Shown piece by piece: positions 8,704-17,687 of a stretch of DNA of 62,654 bases. Source of the DNA: Gammaproteobacteria bacterium (lineage in GTDB: Bacteria; Pseudomonadota; Gammaproteobacteria; RBG-16-57-12). Below the pieces are notes generated by a model that saw nothing but the letters and a program-made list of their open reading frames with translations, did not search any database and was not told the origin of the DNA. The stretch covers positions 1 through 62,654 of the forward strand of contig JAFLJP010000068.1 of NCBI GenBank assembly GCA_022712945.1. Reading direction: 5' to 3'. The position numbers and the translations under genes are program-made. Within the stretch, counting starts at the first letter, position 1; each line of letters opens with the position of its first letter.

Positions 8704-9113
8704 AATGTCTCCTTTATGATGGATGTGGGTAAGGGTTTGGGGTTTCCATCGGCATCAATGGCAACATAAACCACCTCCGCCTGGGTAACTTTAGTACAGC
8801 TTAAGCTTCCTTGGTGATGACGTTGGCAGAAAACGTCAACGCTCACGGTGATCGAGGTTCGCCCTTGATCAATAATTTCGGCGTAACAGCTCACCAAATC
8901 TCCGATGAAAACCGGTTTTTGAAATTCAAATGAGGTGACGGCACGGGTAACAACCGGCCCACGGGCACGTATTTCAGCAGGAATGCTGCCGGCAATATCC
9001 ACCTGTGACATCACCCAGCCGCCAAAAATATTCCCCAGTTTATTAGCCTCGGATGGCGCGGCAATGAGACGCAACTGGGGCATTTTTCCTTCTGGCAGGC
9101 CGTTGTCATCCAT
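8700..9113 (-). CDS. Acyl-CoA thioesterase, hotdog fold (YciA-like)
   Basis: The protein hydrolyses acyl-CoA thioesters. The hotdog helix with LGNIFGGWVMSQVDIAGS lies near residue 25 and carries the catalytic Asp seen in YciA/acyl-CoA hydrolase proteins. The beta-sheet segments VTRAVTSFEF and GDLVSCYAEI follow in the usual order. Length 137 aa is normal. The gene is 1 nt downstream of the ligase stop and overlaps the channel start by 4 nt. Being between a ligase that makes acyl-CoA and a fatty-acid channel, it may balance the acyl-CoA pool. Substrate chain length cannot be read from the sequence. Confidence 0.9.
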   Translation of the reverse strand: MDDNGLPEGKMPQLRLIAAPSEANKLGNIFGGWVMSQVDIAGSIPAEIRARGPVVTRAVTSFEFQKPVFIGDLVSCYAEIIDQGRTSITVSVDVFCQRHHQGSLSCTKVTQAEVVYVAIDADGNPKPLPTSIIKETL

Positions 9114-9114
9114 C

Positions 9115-10920
9115 TTAATGCCTCTGGTAGAGTTGCTCTATCTGTTCAGAAAACTGCTGCATCACCTTTTGGCGCTTGACCTTCAACGTCGGTGTTTGCA
9201 GGCCATTTTCGATGCTCCAAGGCTCTAGTGACAAGTGGATGCATCGAATTTGTGCATAACCCGGAAAGTGCGATAGCGCGTGGTTCAACTGATTCAAACA
9301 ATGTTTATGTAACTGCTTGTTGCTGAGTATCTCCGGCTCATGGGGGTCGATACCGAGTTGGCCTGCAAGGTATTGCCAGGCATCATGCTCTAATACCAGC
9401 AGTGCGCTGAGATAGGGATGCCCTTCACCGATCACCACCGCCTGGGAGAAGAGCGGGTCAAGTGTGATTGCCCCCTCCATGTCACTAGGGGGAACTTTTT
9501 CACCATTTGCCAGCACCAAAATATCTTTAATTCGGCCAATAATGAAGAGATGACCCTGCTCATCAATACGGGCTTGATCACCGGTTTTCAGCCAACCGTC
9601 GTCAGTGAAGGTCGCCTTACTCGCCTGCTCATTTTTCCAGTAGCCCTGCATCACACTGGGGCTTCGGCTCTGTAGCTCATCATTTTCTGCGATACGCACC
9701 TCCACGTCGGGGAGCGGAATACCGATGCTACTGGGGATGTTGTCACTGGGCCGGTTAACCGAGATAACCGGGCTTGATTCGGTCAGGCCATAACCTTGAT
9801 AGAGCGGTGTGCCAAGGCTGATAAAAAGTTGGGCGACATCACTATTCAAGGGAGCACCACCGCAAATTGCATACCGAACCCGACCACCCAGCTTAGCCAG
9901 AATTTTGCTGGCTACCAGCGATTGTAACAGCGGCCAAAGCAGCAGCCGGGGCGACCAGCCTTTTCGCCCTTGGCTGTGTTCAAAGCGCTGCCAGCCCACC
10001 TGTTGGGTGAGTTTAAAAAGTGTCTGTGCCAGACGGCTCTTTTTCTCCAGTTCGCTGTTTATTTTCTGGTAGACACGCTCATAAATACGCGGCACTGAGA
10101 TTAACACCGTGGGTTTAATTGCTAGAAAGTCATCGGCAAGGTGCTGATTGCCACGGGAGTAAACCACTTCGGCACCCGCCATCATTGGCAACAGGTAGCC
10201 CCCGGTGCGTTCAAGCATGTGTGTGAGTGGCAGGAAGGAGAGAAAACGGTCATGTGCATTAATATCGCCACAGGAGAGCGCAGCCCAAGCGTTATGAATC
10301 ATGTTGCGGTGGCTTAGCATAACCCCCTTTGGGTTCCCGGTGGTGCCGGAAGTGTAGACAATGCTGGCCAGGGTATCGGGATCAACCGGGTGGGTGATCA
10401 ACTCACCACTGCGGCCAAACAGCCAGCTGACCAGAGAGATAAGCCGCGTATCATCCGGGTTATCCTCTTCATTAATACGCTGCACGCTGATGATACGCTG
10501 TAGCGCAGGGAGTGGCTGTGACAGCGATTGAAACGGTGCCCAGTGGTGGCGGTTTTGCACCAGTAGCAGCTTCGCTTCTGTCTGCTCTAAAATATAGGCC
10601 ACATTATCGGGGCGATCATCGGCGAAAATCGGCACGGTAATCAACCCGAGCCCCAGTGCCGCTTGATCGAATACAATCCAGTTGCGACAGTTTTTCAACA
10701 TAATGGCCACCCGGTCACCCGCCTGCAACCCTTCTGCCTGCAGCGCCTCTTGCCAGTGACCCACCTCAATCGCCATCTGCCGCCAATTGCTTTTTTGCCA
10801 CGCCTGACTCGCCACATCGTACTGCTGGTAGGCAATTTTCTCTGGATTCATCTCTACCCGCAGGCGGAAAAGTTCCGAAACGGTGGGGGCGTGATCAGGC
10901 GGAATAGTCGCCGTTTCCAT
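9115..10920 (-). CDS. Long-chain fatty acid-CoA ligase (AMP-forming)
   Basis: The enzyme activates fatty acids with ATP and CoA via an acyl-AMP intermediate. Adenylation signatures are present in order: YTSGTTGNPKGV near residue 200, YGLTESSPVIS, DGWLKTGD, and GRIKDILVLANGEKV. The size (601 aa) and AMP-loop sequence resemble the FAA/FadD15 type rather than E. coli FadD. The ATG at 10920 is chosen because GGAG lies 7 nt upstream; an in-frame start at 10962 would add 14 unrelated residues. It is the first gene of a tight three-gene operon with the thioesterase and FadL-type channel. Confidence 0.93.
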   Translation of the reverse strand: METATIPPDHAPTVSELFRLRVEMNPEKIAYQQYDVASQAWQKSNWRQMAIEVGHWQEALQAEGLQAGDRVAIMLKNCRNWIVFDQAALGLGLITVPIFADDRPDNVAYILEQTEAKLLLVQNRHHWAPFQSLSQPLPALQRIISVQRINEEDNPDDTRLISLVSWLFGRSGELITHPVDPDTLASIVYTSGTTGNPKGVMLSHRNMIHNAWAALSCGDINAHDRFLSFLPLTHMLERTGGYLLPMMAGAEVVYSRGNQHLADDFLAIKPTVLISVPRIYERVYQKINSELEKKSRLAQTLFKLTQQVGWQRFEHSQGRKGWSPRLLLWPLLQSLVASKILAKLGGRVRYAICGGAPLNSDVAQLFISLGTPLYQGYGLTESSPVISVNRPSDNIPSSIGIPLPDVEVRIAENDELQSRSPSVMQGYWKNEQASKATFTDDGWLKTGDQARIDEQGHLFIIGRIKDILVLANGEKVPPSDMEGAITLDPLFSQAVVIGEGHPYLSALLVLEHDAWQYLAGQLGIDPHEPEILSNKQLHKHCLNQLNHALSHFPGYAQIRCIHLSLEPWSIENGLQTPTLKVKRQKVMQQFSEQIEQLYQRH

Positions 10921-11168
10921 AGTTGAACTCCAACGGTAAACAGTGGTGTCATTAAAGCACACCGAAAATCAATTATTCTGAATGTATCAGAACTGATGCT
11001 TTAAAACACAGTGAAGTAACCCTGACCCTCAGACAAAAATGCGAGGTGATATGCAATCCGCCTGTTTTTTTGATCAAAAACACCCATAATAAATTAACTA
11101 AAAAAATAATGAATTATTATCCATATTGATAAACGATGGTTAATTCTGTCGCTATCAGGGAGCGTATT
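10921..11168. promoter_or_regulatory. Divergent intergenic region with an A/T palindrome
   Basis: The region lies between the ligase operon (leftwards) and the M48-like gene (rightwards), so both promoters should be here. A perfect 14-bp palindrome TTTTTGATCAAAAA lies at 11067-11080, and a CATAAT sequence just right of it could be a -10 box. The palindrome could be an operator for either direction. It does not match the FadR or PsrA consensus that I know. The assignment is tentative. Confidence 0.3.
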
Positions 11169-12668
11169 GTGAAACACAATAACAATGAAGTTGTTATGGT
11201 CATTTTTTTTATTGGGTTATTGAGCGCCTGTGGAACAGAGAATAGACCACCCACCACAGCGCAGCCGCTGCCAATTGAACAAACCGACCCAAGCAGTGAA
11301 GCGCAATTTGAATACCTGCTTCAATTTAACGGTGGCCGCTACGTGGCAGAGCCTGCACTCAATGAATACCTCACCGCCATCGGTGGTCGCCTGGCTCGCC
11401 TTGCTGGTTATGAGGTACTGAAAAATCAATTTGCTGTGGTCAATAGCCACAGAGTAGATGTCTGGGTCAGCTCTGAAGGGCGGGTTGCCATCACCTTGGG
11501 CATGTTAACAACCCTGAGCAATGAGGCTGAACTGGCGGCGCTACTCGGACACCTGTTGGCCCATGCCGCACAACAACACAGTGCCACAGCCATCGCACGC
11601 GGCATCACCATCACCCCTGAGCTACTGGCAAAAAAAGCAGAACACCCCTACGCCCAATATATTGTTGGTGCAGGGCTGCCGGTGCTGGCACAACAGACCA
11701 TTCGCTACAACCCGGTGACAGAGCAGAAGGCAGACTATGCGGCAATCACCACCATGATAAAAGCGGGTTATGACCCACAAGCAGCGGTTAATTTACAGCT
11801 CAAGAAATCGACTGATGGAGCGGGAAAATCTCACCACCTGAATCACTACTACCCGCCGAACCGAGAGCGTTTAGTTACCAATCGCCAGCACGCCCACAAT
11901 CACCCCGCCGGATTGACGATGGCGGAGCGCTCTTATCAGGGTGCACTTGAGAAGCTTTTACAATATGAAAAGGCGTATCAACAGCAGCCACAACTACAGC
12001 AACTGCTCGATCAGGGTAAGGCCGAAGCAGCCTATGCACTGGCACAGGAATTGATAATAGCGGCACCCGATGAAGGGCGTTTTTATGCCTTAAAAGGCGA
12101 TGCACTGCAACAGATGGGGAAAATAACAGATGCTATAGCAGCCTATAATCAAGCTCTGGAACACGACCCCCGCTACTTTGCCTACCATCTTCGTTTAGCC
12201 GAGCTGCACATGGTGCGACAAGATGCCGTTGCAGCCCAGGCTGCACTCCGCAACAGCATTCAGCAACTACCAACCGCCAAGGGGTATTTATGGCTGGCAC
12301 AGCTGGCAGAGCAGCGGGGGGAGTTGATACAAGCGCACGAATATTATCAGCGTGCCGCACGCTCAAATACTCCACTGGGGCAAGCAGCGGAAAAGGAAAA
12401 TCAGCGAATTGATTTTGCGAAAAACCCCAATCGCTACATCCACATCAAACATCAACGGGTAGAGAGTAATAAACTGAGGTTGTTTGTCACCAATACCAAC
12501 CCATACCCGGTACAGATAGAGACTCTGTTGCTTAACACCGACCAAACATACCGCATTCGCCTGGATCAAAAAATACCAGCACAAAGCAGCATCAGTAGCA
12601 CCGTAACGATTAGTGATCTGGGAAACATAGAGCGCATTACCGTCGACAGAGCGACATTGCTACCGTAG
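11169..12668 (+). CDS. M48-like (BepA/LoiP-type) lipoprotein with TPRs; catalytic Glu missing
   Basis: The fold follows envelope M48 metallopeptidases with a C-terminal TPR part, which act in outer-membrane quality control. The GTG at 11169 is chosen because GGGAG lies 6 nt upstream and the result is a compact lipoprotein signal (hydrophobic stretch, then LLSAC). The zinc-site helix reads LLGHLLAHAAQQHS. The family motif is HEXXH, and here the Glu is Leu (HLLAH), while the downstream Glu ligand (TEQKAD) remains. Residues 280-400 hold two or three TPRs, and a beta domain ends the chain. Without the general-base Glu, proteolysis should be lost, so this may be a binding-only paralogue. Codons around the site are intact with no frameshift. 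Confidence 0.85.
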   Translation: MKHNNNEVVMVIFFIGLLSACGTENRPPTTAQPLPIEQTDPSSEAQFEYLLQFNGGRYVAEPALNEYLTAIGGRLARLAGYEVLKNQFAVVNSHRVDVWVSSEGRVAITLGMLTTLSNEAELAALLGHLLAHAAQQHSATAIARGITITPELLAKKAEHPYAQYIVGAGLPVLAQQTIRYNPVTEQKADYAAITTMIKAGYDPQAAVNLQLKKSTDGAGKSHHLNHYYPPNRERLVTNRQHAHNHPAGLTMAERSYQGALEKLLQYEKAYQQQPQLQQLLDQGKAEAAYALAQELIIAAPDEGRFYALKGDALQQMGKITDAIAAYNQALEHDPRYFAYHLRLAELHMVRQDAVAAQAALRNSIQQLPTAKGYLWLAQLAEQRGELIQAHEYYQRAARSNTPLGQAAEKENQRIDFAKNPNRYIHIKHQRVESNKLRLFVTNTNPYPVQIETLLLNTDQTYRIRLDQKIPAQSSISSTVTISDLGNIERITVDRATLLP

Positions 12669-13077
12669 CCAACAAGTTAAAGAAGAGAGAGGGCCTCACC
12701 TTAAATATTAAGAGAGACCTTTGCACGATTCATTTTTTCCTTGCTGGAATGAAAACTATCTTTCGTACAAAGGTCTCTAAGAAAGTTTCTCATTAATGCG
12801 AAAAGCTAAACTACGATGTGTAAATGCCCCATTGTGCTTTCCCTCGCCACAATTTTCATTCCCAGACATCCTCCTGTCTGAATATTTTATAAAACCCCAC
12901 ATATTTAGACTGAGTCTATAGCTGTGACTCGAATCACAATAAAGCCGGTAATTTAGGCTTATACCTATCGCTATCTGGTCGTGTTACCACGTCGGATTGA
13001 ACCGCACACAGGAGTCTGGCTAATAAACCAACATCTTGTGGGTATAAAAAATCACTAAAAGTATGAGGAAGGATATT
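12669..13077. other. Intergenic region, no gene seen
   Basis: About 400 nt lie between the M48-like gene and the EF-hand gene, which point the same way. The left part holds the 66-bp inverted-repeat element at 12713-12778. The rest (12780-13077) has stop codons in all frames at short intervals and no tRNA-like or riboswitch-like fold that I can recognise. The promoter of the EF-hand gene is presumably in the last 150 nt. Confidence 0.6.
12713..12778. repeat. 66-bp miniature inverted-repeat element
   Basis: Sixteen-base ends AGAGACCTTTGCACGA (12713-12728) and its inverse at 12763-12778 match at 15 of 16 positions. The inner part is also partly self-complementary, so the whole can fold into one long hairpin. 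AAG occurs directly outside both ends (12710-12712 and 12779-12781), a possible 3-bp target duplication. The end sequence resembles termini of IS5-type elements, so this may be a MITE. It could also act as a terminator for the M48-like gene. Confidence 0.6.
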
Positions 13078-13329
13078 ATGAAAAACAGATGGATATTAGT
13101 CGCATGTGCAGGCACATTGTTTTCCACCGTTGCATTGGCTGAGGAGATGGGAAGTGAACAAAAGTCATTTGCCGATCTGGATGCTGACCGCAGTGGTACT
13201 CTTAGCGTTGAAGAAGCCACCGAAAATCGGCAATTGACTCAAGAGTGGGTAAATCTTGATACGAACAGTGACGGCTTGCTGGAAGAGGCTGAGTTTTCCC
13301 GTTTTAATATGACAGAAGTGTCCGAGTAA
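13078..13329 (+). CDS. Small periplasmic EF-hand calcium-binding protein
   Basis: The ATG at 13078 follows AGGAAGGAT and opens a Sec signal peptide (MKNRWILVACAG...ALA). An alternative start 15 nt upstream would include the ribosome-binding site. The mature part of about 60 residues holds two canonical EF-hand loops, DADRSGTLSVEE and DTNSDGLLEEAE, each with acidic residues at positions 1, 3, 5 and 12 and Gly at 6. The product should bind two calcium ions in the periplasm. Similar small EF-hand proteins act as calcium sensors or buffers in proteobacteria; the partner is unknown. It stands alone on the plus strand and is convergent with the acyltransferase gene. Confidence 0.9.
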   Translation: MKNRWILVACAGTLFSTVALAEEMGSEQKSFADLDADRSGTLSVEEATENRQLTQEWVNLDTNSDGLLEEAEFSRFNMTEVSE

Positions 13330-13343
13330 ATACTAAACGGTTA

Positions 13344-13376
13344 ATATCAGCACTAGCAGTGCTCTGGTGCTGATAT
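13344..13376. terminator. Probable shared terminator hairpin
   Basis: A perfect 10-bp stem (ATATCAGCAC/GTGCTGATAT) with a 13-nt loop sits between the convergent EF-hand and acyltransferase genes. The T-run is weak (ATTT), so termination efficiency is uncertain. Confidence 0.5.
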
Positions 13377-13410
13377 ATTTGAGACCTTGCCTTATTTTTC
13401 CTCACAATGA

Positions 13411-14292
13411 TTAATCATACACTCCGGCCTCACCCTCTGGCCGCGTCTTGAAACGCTTGTAATGCCAAAGATATTGCTCAGGCGCTTGACGTATTAGCGA
13501 TTCAACCTGCTGATTCATATAGACAACTGAATTTTCACCATAAATCTCATCACTCGCGGGTATAAAGTGCAGGTGATAGCCCTGCCCCTTAGATAGTCGT
13601 TCCGCATAGGTGAAGATCACCTTGGCCTTACTTTTGATTGCCAGCTTGGAAACCAGGGCCATGGTGTTAGCCTGCACACCAAAAAAGGGGGCAAACAGGC
13701 CGTTGCCTTGACCGGGGTCTTGATCAGGCAGTATGCCGGTTGCCTCCCCTTTACGCAGTGCCTGCAGGATTGCTCTCACGCCCCGAGCATCCGTTGCCGC
13801 AAGCCGGGTTCCATTGCGGGTGCGCGCTGCTCTTATCAACGGGTCAAGCGGTGCCATTTTTGGTGGCCGATAGAGGCAGAGCATCGGGTAGTAGAGGCCA
13901 ATCAGCTCCCAGCAACCTAAATGTGGGGCGACAAAGATAATACCTTGCTGCTGTTGGTTAGCCTGTTCAATATATTCACCACCACTCACCTGCTTTACCC
14001 GCTGCAAGATCTTCTCTGCGGGCCACAACCAGAGCGCACCAAGCTCGGTAATATTTTTACCACTTTCAAGCAGACTTGCCTTGGCAAGTCGGGTCTGTGA
14101 GCGCTTGTCCATTTCAGTAAAACAGAGCGCGATGTTGGTTAATGCAACAGAGCGGCTGCGGGTTGAACCGTGCCACAAAAACAGCCCAAACAGATGACCA
14201 ATTGCATGGGCTGCACGCAGCGGCAATAGTGCCAGGGCATGTAACAGCAATTTGATTAAAAAAACCTTAATGGGGATGTTTTTGCGGCTCAT
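13411..14292 (-). CDS. Lipid A biosynthesis lauroyl/myristoyl acyltransferase (LpxL/HtrB family)
   Basis: The enzyme transfers a secondary acyl chain from acyl-ACP to Kdo2-lipid IVA at the inner membrane. An N-terminal hydrophobic segment (residues 8-35) would anchor it. The catalytic His-x4-Glu is visible as HLGCWE near residue 122. The second conserved block is LPDQDPGQGNGLFAPFFG near residue 190, and the C-terminus has the family HYKRFKTRPEGE segment. Length 293 aa is close to LpxL/LpxM (about 305). No Shine-Dalgarno sequence is obvious. It is divergent from typA. LpxL and LpxM cannot be told apart here. Confidence 0.9.
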   Translation of the reverse strand: MSRKNIPIKVFLIKLLLHALALLPLRAAHAIGHLFGLFLWHGSTRSRSVALTNIALCFTEMDKRSQTRLAKASLLESGKNITELGALWLWPAEKILQRVKQVSGGEYIEQANQQQQGIIFVAPHLGCWELIGLYYPMLCLYRPPKMAPLDPLIRAARTRNGTRLAATDARGVRAILQALRKGEATGILPDQDPGQGNGLFAPFFGVQANTMALVSKLAIKSKAKVIFTYAERLSKGQGYHLHFIPASDEIYGENSVVYMNQQVESLIRQAPEQYLWHYKRFKTRPEGEAGVYD

Positions 14293-14432
14293 CTTGTCGG
14301 TATTTAGCAGAATATTGCTTGGATCATGCCTTTTCGCCGTTAAATCGTCAAATAATCGCTCACGGCACTAGGAACAATCTGTCCACTTACTGTACAATCC
14401 GCGCCATTCAATTAATCATCGAGTTTAGTACA

Positions 14433-16250
14433 GTGATCGAGAATCTACGTAATATTGCCATCATTGCCCACGTTGACCATGGCAAAACGACCCTGGTTGA
14501 CCAACTTCTTAAGCAGTCTGACACGCTGGATGAGCGCACTCAGCTGGAAGAACGTGCCATGGACTCTAACGATCAAGAGCGTGAGCGCGGTATTACCATT
14601 CTGGCCAAACCGACGGCAATCAAGTGGGGCAAGTACCACATCAATATCGTAGATACTCCCGGACATGCCGACTTCGGTGGTGAAGTAGAGCGGGTACTGT
14701 CGATGGTTGATTCTGTATTACTACTGGTTGATTCAGTAGAAGGCCCGATGCCACAAACCCGCTTTGTAACCCAAAAAGCGCTGGACCGTGGTTTGAAACC
14801 GATTGTTGTTATCAATAAAATTGACCGCCCTGGTGCACGTGCTCAGTGGGTGCTGGATCAAACTTTCGATCTATTCGACCACCTGGGTGCTACTGATGAG
14901 CAGCTGGACTTCCCGGTTGTCTACGCGTCAGGCCTAAATGGTTTTGCCGGTCTGGAAGATACGGTTCGTGATGGCGACCTAACCCCGATGCTACAAACGA
15001 TCGTTGATAAGGTACACCCACCCCAAGTTGAAATTGAAGACCCCTTCCAGCTGCAGGTTTCTCAGCTTGATTACAACAGCTATGTCGGTGTTATTGGTAT
15101 TGGCCGTATCGCACGTGGTCGTGTTAAGACCAATACTCAGGTAACGGTGGTTGGCCCTGACGGTGAGCGTCGCAATGCTCGCATCCTTAAATTAATGGGA
15201 TTCATGGGGCTAGAACGTATTGAGGTTGAAGAGGCACAAGCAGGTGACATCATTTGCTTCACCGGTATTGAGGGGCTAAACATCTCAGATACTTTATGTG
15301 ATCCAGCCGCGGTTGAGGCACTCGCCCCCCTCAGCATTGATGAGCCCACGCTGAGTATGACCTTCCAAGTCAACAACTCACCATTCGCGGGTCAAGATGG
15401 CAAATTTGTCACCTCACGTCAAATTAGAGAACGTCTTGACCAAGAGTTGATTCACAACGTAGCACTGCGTGTGGAAGAGACTGAAAATGCCAACCAGTTC
15501 CGCGTCTCAGGTCGTGGTGAGCTTCACCTGTCAGTTTTGATTGAAACCATGCGTCGTGAAGGTTTTGAAATGGGTGTTTCTCGCCCCGAAGTCATCTTCC
15601 GCGAAATTGATGGCAAGAAGCAAGAGCCCTACGAGCAGCTGACTGTCGATATTGAAGAGCAGCACCAAGGCACTGTAATGGAGAAGCTGGGCAGCCGTGG
15701 TGGCGAGATGAGCAACATGGAGCTAGACGGTAAGGGCCGTGTTCGTATCGACTTTATCATTCCATCTCGTGGCCTGATTGGCTTCCGTACTGAGTTCCTC
15801 ACGGCAACCCAAGGTACCGGCTTGATGTTCAGTGTTTACGATCACTACGGCCCACTGAAGAAGGGCGAATACGGCAACCGTATGAATGGTGTGTTGATTG
15901 CTAACGCAGCTGGTAAGGCGCTGACTAACGCGCTGTTCTTCCTGCAAGCGCGTGGCAGCCTGTTAATTGGTCACGGCACGGAAGTTTATGAAGGGATGAT
16001 TATCGGTATTCATAGCCGTACCAACGATCTGGTGGTGAATGCACTTAAAGGCAAGCAGTTAACGAATGTTCGTGCTTCTGGTACAGATGAAGCTCAATCA
16101 CTGGTCACGCCAATCACTCATACTCTTGAGCAAGCATTAGAGTTTATCGATGAAGATGAGCTGGTTGAAGTGACACCTAACCACATTCGCCCGCGTAAAA
16201 AACTGCTGACAGAAAATGAGCGTAAACGCGCCGGTCGTTCAGGTAAATAA
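14433..16250 (+). CDS. typA: Ribosome-associated GTPase BipA/TypA
   Basis: This translational GTPase helps 50S assembly and stress adaptation. G motifs are clear: AHVDHGKTT (G1), RGITI (G2), [12 protein letters not shown] (G3) and NKID (G4), followed by the EF-G-like domains and the BipA-specific C-terminal domain. The GTG at 14433 is chosen since BipA proteins begin directly with (M)[16 protein letters not shown]. The longer in-frame ATG at 14319 would add 38 residues unlike the family. The chosen product has 605 aa, like E. coli BipA. A TGTACAAT sequence at 14391-14398 may be its extended -10 box. Codon use is noticeably more GC3- and highly-expressed-like than in neighbours. Confidence 0.96.
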   Translation: MIENLRNIAIIAHVDHGKTTLVDQLLKQSDTLDERTQLEERAMDSNDQERERGITILAKPTAIKWGKYHINIVDTPGHADFGGEVERVLSMVDSVLLLVDSVEGPMPQTRFVTQKALDRGLKPIVVINKIDRPGARAQWVLDQTFDLFDHLGATDEQLDFPVVYASGLNGFAGLEDTVRDGDLTPMLQTIVDKVHPPQVEIEDPFQLQVSQLDYNSYVGVIGIGRIARGRVKTNTQVTVVGPDGERRNARILKLMGFMGLERIEVEEAQAGDIICFTGIEGLNISDTLCDPAAVEALAPLSIDEPTLSMTFQVNNSPFAGQDGKFVTSRQIRERLDQELIHNVALRVEETENANQFRVSGRGELHLSVLIETMRREGFEMGVSRPEVIFREIDGKKQEPYEQLTVDIEEQHQGTVMEKLGSRGGEMSNMELDGKGRVRIDFIIPSRGLIGFRTEFLTATQGTGLMFSVYDHYGPLKKGEYGNRMNGVLIANAAGKALTNALFFLQARGSLLIGHGTEVYEGMIIGIHSRTNDLVVNALKGKQLTNVRASGTDEAQSLVTPITHTLEQALEFIDEDELVEVTPNHIRPRKKLLTENERKRAGRSGK

Positions 16251-16261
16251 ACGCGACAGAT

Positions 16262-16302
16262 AAAAAACACCCAGGTGCTGTTACCGGCCTTGGTGTTTTT
16301 TT
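16262..16302 (+). terminator. Rho-independent terminator after typA
   Basis: Inverted AAAAAACACC...GGTGTTTTTTT arms enclose a GC-rich centre and end in seven T residues, 12 nt after the typA stop. The symmetric A/T arms would work in both directions. Confidence 0.8.
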
Positions 16303-16336
16303 ATGCCTGTCGATTACCCAATAACGGTAGATAGAG

Positions 16337-16774
16337 ATGATTGGACTATTGCAGCGAGTCACTCAAGCAAACGTCGTCGTTAATGGCGATGTGGTTGGAG
16401 AGATCGGCCACGGTCTACTCGTACTGCTGGGGATCGAGAGAGGGGATGACGAAGCAAAGGCGGATCGACTGCTACAACGCCTATTGGGTTATCGGGTATT
16501 TGAAGATCACGTTGGAAAAATGAACCTGAGCCTGCAACAGATTGAGGGTGAGCTATTGATCGTACCCCAGTTCACGCTGCCTGCCGATACCCGCAAAGGC
16601 ACCCGCCCCAGCTTCACACCCGCCGCCGCCCCCGATGAAGGTGAGCGACTCTACAACTATTTTATTCAACAAGCCCAACACCACCATTCCGGTGTTGCGA
16701 CTGGTCAGTTTGGAGCGAATATGCAGGTTTCACTCACCAACAGTGGCCCGGTCACTTTTTGGTTACAAACGTGA
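16337..16774 (+). CDS. dtd: D-aminoacyl-tRNA deacylase (Dtd)
   Basis: Dtd frees D-amino acids (and Gly from tRNA-Ala) mischarged on tRNA. The dimeric fold is recognised by the opening [13 protein letters not shown], the TRKGTRPSF block and the C-terminal SGPVTFW with the Gly-cisPro motif that excludes L-amino acids. Length 145 aa is exact for the family. One oddity is that the usual Ser-Gln-Phe-Thr-Leu motif reads Pro-Gln-Phe-Thr-Leu (codon CCC), so the Ser that lines the active site is changed. It heads a run dtd-apaH-diguanylate cyclase on the plus strand, probably partly co-transcribed. Confidence 0.95.
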   Translation: MIGLLQRVTQANVVVNGDVVGEIGHGLLVLLGIERGDDEAKADRLLQRLLGYRVFEDHVGKMNLSLQQIEGELLIVPQFTLPADTRKGTRPSFTPAAAPDEGERLYNYFIQQAQHHHSGVATGQFGANMQVSLTNSGPVTFWLQT

Positions 16775-16844
16775 TTACTGCTTTTAACTTGGTTTTATCG
16801 CGTCATCCATTTGCACTCACTGCCTATCTATGAGAAAAAGTAGC

Positions 16845-17669
16845 ATGGCTACTTACGTAATTGGCGATATTCAAGGGTGTTTTGATGAGCTTCACGCACT
16901 GCTCTCTCTGGTAAACTACGATGATCAACACGACACCTTGTGGTTCTGTGGCGACTTGGTTAACCGTGGCCCTAAATCTCTTGAGGTGCTTCGCTTTGTA
17001 CGTTCATTAGGCGATAGAGCCATCACCGTACTTGGCAACCATGACCTTCACCTGCTGGCACGTTATTATCAAGGAAAAATACCTGCCCCAGACAACTCGC
17101 TCTACCCCATTTTTCAAGCAAAAGATCTTAAAAAACTGATGAAATGGCTTAGACATCAACCCCTGGCACACTATGATAAAAAGCATAACATGTTGATGGT
17201 ACATGCGGGCCTTGCCCCCCAATGGGATCTCACCACCACCCTGAACTGTGCCGCAGAATTGAGCAATGCAATAAAGAGTCACGGGTATACGCTTTTTTTT
17301 GATAACATGTACGGCGATAAACCCGACAGATGGTCTGAAAAACTCACCGGCTGGGATCGACTCCGTTTTATCGCCAATACATTAACCCGATTGCGCTACT
17401 GCGATAGTGAAGGGCGTTATCAAATGAAACCAAAAGGTGCGCCGGGCACACAACCACCCGGGGTGATGCCCTGGTTTGAGCATCCCGCACGCAATAATCT
17501 GAATTTCACCACGTTATTTGGCCACTGGTCTACACTGGGAATACATCAGAGCAACCATGTTATTTCGTTAGATAGTGGTTGTTTATGGGGCGGTAGCCTG
17601 ACAGCCTTTCGTATTGAAGATCGGGAGTTTTTCAGCCTGCCCTGCACGCAGCGAGCGTTACAAAAATAA
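16845..17669 (+). CDS. apaH: Symmetrical bis(5'-nucleosyl)-tetraphosphatase
   Basis: ApaH cleaves Ap4A to two ADP, and in some bacteria removes Np4-type RNA caps. It is a metallophosphoesterase with GDIQGCFDEL near the start, GDLVNRGP, GNHD and HAGL, giving the two-metal site in the family order. The ATG at 16845 gives MATYVIGDIQG, the usual N-terminus; a start 15 nt upstream is also in frame. Length 274 aa matches the family (about 280). It lies 70 nt after dtd and 18 nt before the diguanylate cyclase gene. Confidence 0.96.
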   Translation: MATYVIGDIQGCFDELHALLSLVNYDDQHDTLWFCGDLVNRGPKSLEVLRFVRSLGDRAITVLGNHDLHLLARYYQGKIPAPDNSLYPIFQAKDLKKLMKWLRHQPLAHYDKKHNMLMVHAGLAPQWDLTTTLNCAAELSNAIKSHGYTLFFDNMYGDKPDRWSEKLTGWDRLRFIANTLTRLRYCDSEGRYQMKPKGAPGTQPPGVMPWFEHPARNNLNFTTLFGHWSTLGIHQSNHVISLDSGCLWGGSLTAFRIEDREFFSLPCTQRALQK

Positions 17670-17687
17670 GGTACCTATGAGGATCAT

